Shown piece by piece: positions 13,951-16,607 of a DNA stretch of 16,607 nucleotides. The notes beneath the pieces were generated by a model. The model was not told where the DNA came from and did not search any database. It worked only from the letters and a program-made list of their open reading frames with translations. The stretch covers positions 1 to 16,607 of the forward strand of contig JAEHCT010000008.1 in NCBI GenBank assembly GCA_020697635.1. The letters are read 5' to 3'. Position 1 is the stretch's first letter, and every line of letters starts with the position of its first letter. The stretch comes from Candidatus Bathyarchaeota archaeon. GTDB lineage: Archaea > Thermoproteota > Bathyarchaeia > TCS64. The position numbers were made by a program, and so were the translations under genes.

Positions 13951-14175
13951 TTAAACCCTGAATCGCTTGAACCTGACCCCGCGGCGGCTCTCCGCCGCCC
14001 TCTCCTTGAGCCTCTGAATGATCCTGACGGCGTCCTGGCTGGTCTCCACCCTCGCCAGCACCCGCAGGCTGAACAGGTCTGCCTTGAAGCCGCAGTGTGG
14101 GCAGGTCCTGGTCTTGTTCGCCGTGTTGGCCATCATGTGCTTCCCGCAGCTAGGGCATCTCGCTATAAGGTACAC
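13951..14175 (-). CDS. DUF1922-like zinc-ribbon protein
   Basis: This 74-residue protein has one rubredoxin-like zinc ribbon (Cys7/10 and Cys25/28) and a basic helix at its C-terminus (IIQRLKERAAESRRGVRFKR). The opening MYLIARC and the layout match the archaeal DUF1922 family, whose function is unknown. The GTG start at 14173-14175 lies inside the last codons of the AK6-like gene (26-base overlap), with AAGAGAA just upstream. This indicates it is the third gene of the MBF1 operon. The basic tail suggests RNA contact, but that is inference. Confidence 0.8.
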   Translation of the reverse strand: MYLIARCPSCGKHMMANTANKTRTCPHCGFKADLFSLRVLARVETSQDAVRIIQRLKERAAESRRGVRFKRFRV

Positions 14176-14740
14176 TTCTCTTGATCAGCTCCATGGTCCT
14201 GGGGTGGCTCAGCCAGTCGACCGGGCCGTCGCACGTCTCCTTACCCTGTAGACGACGCAGCATCTTCTGCATGCACTGCTCTGCGGTGGCCGTCGTCGTG
14301 TCTATCTCGCACACCTTCCTAGGTTTATGCGTCTCAAGAGCCTCGGCGGTGCATACCCCCATTATCTCGGCCTCCACGTTCTCCCACACCTTCGCCTCGC
14401 GATAGCCGCGTCCATGCAGGACCTCTGCTAGCGCCCAGGGCGCCTTCCTGAGCACGAACACGATCAGGGTCTCGTTCGGCGCCGCCACCTCGTGTGCGTA
14501 GTGCCCGTCGATGATGACTGCCCCGTTTGCGGTCTTCAGTTCCCGGTTTATCTTCATCCTCAGGGCTTCAAGGTCTATTATCCCCGTATCCATCTCCTCG
14601 TCCTTGGACATGATGAGTCCAAGGTTCTTGGAGAAGACGGAGAGATCTATGTGTCTGGCGTCGATCTCGTCAGCTAACAACCTAGATAGATTGGTCTTGC
14701 CGGTTCCCGGCGTACCGGTGACGACTATGGCTCCGTTTAT
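14150..14740 (-). CDS. AK6/Fap7-like P-loop NTPase with non-canonical start
   Basis: This is a nucleotide kinase-like NTPase of the AK6/Fap7 group, which in eukaryotes and archaea takes part in small-subunit rRNA maturation. The Walker A is GTPGTGKT (residues 9-16 when read from ATA). A DGHYAHE segment and the lid motif RGYREAKVWENVEAEI fit the family, and the protein ends with a short extension (WLSHPRTMELIKR). The P-loop lies upstream of the first ordinary start codon (TTG at 14678-14680), so the gene must start earlier. No ATG, GTG or TTG exists in frame between the P-loop and well into the MBF1 gene. ATA at 14738-14740 follows a strong GAGGAAGG site by six bases, two bases after the MBF1 stop. 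This looks like an AUA start, a lost ATG, or a sequence error. Confidence 0.78.
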   Translation of the reverse strand: MNGAIVVTGTPGTGKTNLSRLLADEIDARHIDLSVFSKNLGLIMSKDEEMDTGIIDLEALRMKINRELKTANGAVIIDGHYAHEVAAPNETLIVFVLRKAPWALAEVLHGRGYREAKVWENVEAEIMGVCTAEALETHKPRKVCEIDTTTATAEQCMQKMLRRLQGKETCDGPVDWLSHPRTMELIKRSVPYSEMP

Positions 14741-14742
14741 GG

Positions 14743-15249
14743 CTAGCCTTCCTCTTCGTCTTCTTCCTTGGTCTTGAGCTTCAGCATGTCGCCGAGGGTG
14801 CGGGGCCCCATGGGCCTAGTGAGGACGGCTCCGGTGCCAACCTCTGCCTCTTCGATGAGGGTGATCCCCAGCTCCCTCTGAACCTTCCTTATGAGGGTCA
14901 TGGTCGGGTTCAGCTGCTCCTTCTCAAAATTCTTGATGACGGACTCCTTCTCGCTGAGCTTCTTCGCGAAGTCCTCGACAGTCATCCCCTTCCTCTGCCT
15001 GGTCTTCCGTATGAGCTCCCCGTAGTTCTCCACCAGCTCCGTGGCCTCGGCGACCTCGATGTCGCTCCTACGTCTCGGCCTGGTGCTCGCCGCCGATCGC
15101 CTCCTCATCGGCTGGGCCTTCGGCTTCCTAGGGTCCCACTCCTGGTTGCTGAACTGGGCGCATCCCCCGCAGACCGTCATCCTGCCCCCCTCTATGACTC
15201 TGTAGTAGGGCTGCCCGAATATCTCACGTCCACATACCTCGCAGCGCAA
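14743..15249 (-). CDS. Archaeal MBF1 (zinc ribbon plus HTH)
   Basis: This is a 168-residue multiprotein bridging factor. The N-terminal zinc ribbon uses Cys3/6 and Cys27/30 (CEVCGRE and CGGC). A basic linker (about 40-62, RRRSAASTRPRRRS) follows, then a Cro/C1-type helix-turn-helix at about 77-130 (LIRKTRQRKGMTVEDFAKKL), and an acidic tail. Archaeal MBF1 binds the small ribosomal subunit and is thought to act in translation more than in transcription. The TTG start (15247-15249) leads directly into the zinc ribbon, as in homologues. A TATA element at 15282-15290 is shared with the divergent PUA gene. It is the first gene of an operon with the AK6-like and DUF1922 genes. Confidence 0.92.
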   Translation of the reverse strand: MRCEVCGREIFGQPYYRVIEGGRMTVCGGCAQFSNQEWDPRKPKAQPMRRRSAASTRPRRRSDIEVAEATELVENYGELIRKTRQRKGMTVEDFAKKLSEKESVIKNFEKEQLNPTMTLIRKVQRELGITLIEEAEVGTGAVLTRPMGPRTLGDMLKLKTKEEDEEEG

Positions 15250-15281
15250 CTCGAAACCTCATAGCATCATGTGTGAATCGT

Positions 15282-15290
15282 CTTATAAAT
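15282..15290. promoter_or_regulatory. Shared TATA element of a divergent promoter
   Basis: CTTATAAAT is nearly symmetrical, so it can be read on both strands. It lies 27 bases before the ATG of the PUA gene, predicting a leaderless message, and about 37 bases before the MBF1 TTG on the other strand. No second TATA candidate is visible in the 63-base gap, so the two genes probably compete for it. Confidence 0.55.
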
Positions 15291-15312
15291 CCTCAGCGAG
15301 TGTATCTCAGCG

Positions 15313-15783
15313 ATGAACAAGGACATCACCCGCCTGAGAGCCGTGGCCGACTACCAGTTTGGGAGAGGCGCGGGGGCGGCGCTCTTCCCCGATGAAACAA
15401 GGATAGAGTACTCAAAGAACACAGGGAAGCCTCGGCACCTCTGGGCCGGCGAGGAGCTGGTGGCCAACTACAGGCCCAACGACGCTTTGTTCACCGTCAC
15501 CATCGCGGGAGCCAGGAGGCTGGTCGCAGCTCTCGAGGAGTTCAAGTACAGCGTCAGGATCATGGAAGACGTCGTCGAGGTCGTCGAGCAGGGCAAGAAC
15601 GTCTTCGCCAAGCACGTAAGGGACGCGGGGGAGTCCATAAGGCCGGGGGACGAGGTCGTGGTGGTCGACGAATGCGGCGAGGTCGTCGCCGTCGGCAAGT
15701 CCAAGATGAATCGTGATGACATGCTTTCCTTTAAGATCGGCACCGCCGTGCGTGTTAGAAGAGGGAGAAAAAAGGATAGGTAG
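15313..15783 (+). CDS. C2-PUA protein, likely second half of split archaeosine TGT
   Basis: The 156-residue protein begins with ITRLRAVADYQFGRGAGAAL and continues with a strand-rich segment (residues to about 75) that matches the C2 domain of archaeal TGT. It ends with a PUA RNA-binding domain (about 76-152: GKNVFAKHVRDAGESIRPGD, then VVAVGKSKMNRDDML). In the one-piece archaeal enzyme these domains follow the C1 domain and hold the tRNA acceptor end. The tgtA gene in this window stops just before them, so this protein probably supplies them in trans. An independent role with another tRNA enzyme (for example ArcS or a pseudouridine synthase) is possible. The ATG at 15313 looks leaderless. Its TAG directly abuts the stop of mtd. 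Confidence 0.85.
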   Translation: MNKDITRLRAVADYQFGRGAGAALFPDETRIEYSKNTGKPRHLWAGEELVANYRPNDALFTVTIAGARRLVAALEEFKYSVRIMEDVVEVVEQGKNVFAKHVRDAGESIRPGDEVVVVDECGEVVAVGKSKMNRDDMLSFKIGTAVRVRRGRKKDR

Positions 15784-16593
15784 CTACTTCTCGAACTTGT
15801 CGTAGAGCTTGACCTTTCTGCGGCGGTTGCCCTTGCTGAAATGTGCTATCCTTACCGCTGTGTCGTTGGCCTTCTCTATCTCGCGGGCCTCGTCTGCGAG
15901 CTTCGCCGCCTGCCGGATAGCCTCGTGGGCCGCCGTTAGCACGGGGATAGCCTTCTCCCGCTCCTTCAGCTTGAAGACGGCCTCTGTGGAGAGGCTGGCG
16001 ACGCCTCTGGCTATCTCGTAGGCCGCCATGGCCTTGCCCTGGGCGTAGGGGTTCTGGATCTCGCTGGCCGCCAGCGCCCTGGACTTGGTGATGACCAGGC
16101 GCGGGAGCTCGGGCTTCTTGCCCTCCTTTATCTCGTCGATGACCCTGTCCAGCTCGGACTGGATGAGCCTGAAGGCTCCGGTGACGGCTAGGACCTTGAG
16201 GACGTCGCCGTTGAAGCTCGCCATCTCCACGGGGTCGAGGAAGGCGCTCTTGGCGCTGATCATGGGGTCGCCGTAGATGACGAAGTACCCCATGTTCTCG
16301 GGTAGCTCTCTCACAGTCTTCCGGGAGGGCTCGTCGGAGACCACTATGATGGGCTTGCCGGTCTCGGCGAGGATGTCCCTCGCCGCCTTAGGGCCCTTGA
16401 GGGCGGCGTTGGGCGAGATCACCACGTACAGCTCGCTCTCGATCCCGGCGGCGATCCTGGCCACCTCCTCCGCGTCCTCCACGTCCATGCTTACGGCGCA
16501 GGAGATGACCCTCATCTTGATGTCCTTCCTGGCGGATCTCTCGTCTAGGAGGGCCTCGATGATGATCGTCGTTCCGATGTATCCTATCTTCAC
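15784..16593 (-). CDS. mtd: F420-dependent methylene-H4MPT dehydrogenase
   Basis: Mtd interconverts methenyl- and methylene-tetrahydromethanopterin using coenzyme F420. It acts in methanogenesis, methane oxidation or the archaeal Wood-Ljungdahl methyl branch. The 269-residue protein is close to the usual 276-282. The N-terminus (IGYIGTTIIIEALLDERSAR) and the segment EVARIAAGIESELYVVISPNA fit the family, as do ISAKSAFLDPVEMASFNGDV and IQNPYAQGKAMAAYEIARGV. The GTG start at 16591-16593 places the first strand immediately. Only 14 bases of upstream sequence are visible, with no clear ribosome site. No other C1-pathway gene is in the window, so the direction of the pathway cannot be told. Confidence 0.93.
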   Translation of the reverse strand: MKIGYIGTTIIIEALLDERSARKDIKMRVISCAVSMDVEDAEEVARIAAGIESELYVVISPNAALKGPKAARDILAETGKPIIVVSDEPSRKTVRELPENMGYFVIYGDPMISAKSAFLDPVEMASFNGDVLKVLAVTGAFRLIQSELDRVIDEIKEGKKPELPRLVITKSRALAASEIQNPYAQGKAMAAYEIARGVASLSTEAVFKLKEREKAIPVLTAAHEAIRQAAKLADEAREIEKANDTAVRIAHFSKGNRRRKVKLYDKFEK

Positions 16594-16607
16594 AAAGGTT
16601 ACTGTTA

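Noticed and set aside
14678..14680. TTG as the start of the AK6-like gene
   Set aside because: It would remove the complete Walker A motif that is encoded just upstream in the same frame.
1..16607. CRISPR array, prophage or defence island
   Set aside because: No regularly spaced repeats, Cas, phage structural or restriction genes are visible.

Overview
The window is archaeal. It carries tRNAs next to TATA boxes, promoters followed by very short leaders, SmAP3-like and aCPSF2-like RNA proteins, archaeosine tRNA-guanine transglycosylase, archaeal MBF1, a geranylgeranyl-reductase-family enzyme for isoprenoid lipids, and F420-dependent methylene-tetrahydromethanopterin dehydrogenase (Mtd). A ribosomal protein L38e homologue (found in TACK-type archaea, not typically in Euryarchaeota), Mtd and many TTG/GTG starts together suggest a Bathyarchaeia-like TACK lineage. 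That placement is inference. Most genes are GC-rich; a few intergenic stretches and one small gene (8390-8641) are AT-rich.

Layout. Positions 1-1450 are a mobile-element island: a GC-rich IS5-type transposase frame (minus strand) inside very AT-rich flanks. Positions 1454-2379 hold a small archaeosortase and an eight-cysteine zinc-ribbon protein. Positions 2643-5063 hold a tiny zinc ribbon and a minus-strand operon of an acidic-tailed FKBP prolyl isomerase, a geranylgeranyl reductase family protein and a coupled 56-residue protein. Positions 5196-6261 hold a SAM methyltransferase and two divergently transcribed tRNAs, one with anticodon CAU and tRNA-Glu(UUC), both with encoded CCA. Positions 6294-8641 (plus strand) hold a HicB-like/DinB-like fusion, an M20 peptidase and the AT-rich small basic protein. 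Positions 8749-15249 (minus strand) hold L38e, an MFS transporter, aCPSF2, TgtA, an SmAP3-type Sm protein, a DUF1922 zinc ribbon, an AK6/Fap7-like NTPase and MBF1. Positions 15313-15783 (plus) encode a protein matching the C2-PUA end of archaeosine TGT, and 15784-16593 (minus) is mtd.

How it fits together. The right half is a block of RNA and ribosome maturation functions: tRNA archaeosine insertion, Sm-like RNA binding, beta-CASP ribonuclease, AK6, L38e and MBF1. The most notable points are: archaeosine TGT apparently split into catalytic and PUA genes; two perfect palindromes, each placed just downstream of a TATA box before the methyltransferase and the SmAP3 gene; an AK6-like P-loop protein whose only well-placed start is ATA behind a strong Shine-Dalgarno; an archaeosortase with no substrate in view; and a structured leader before aCPSF2. 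I saw no CRISPR array, prophage or defence cluster.
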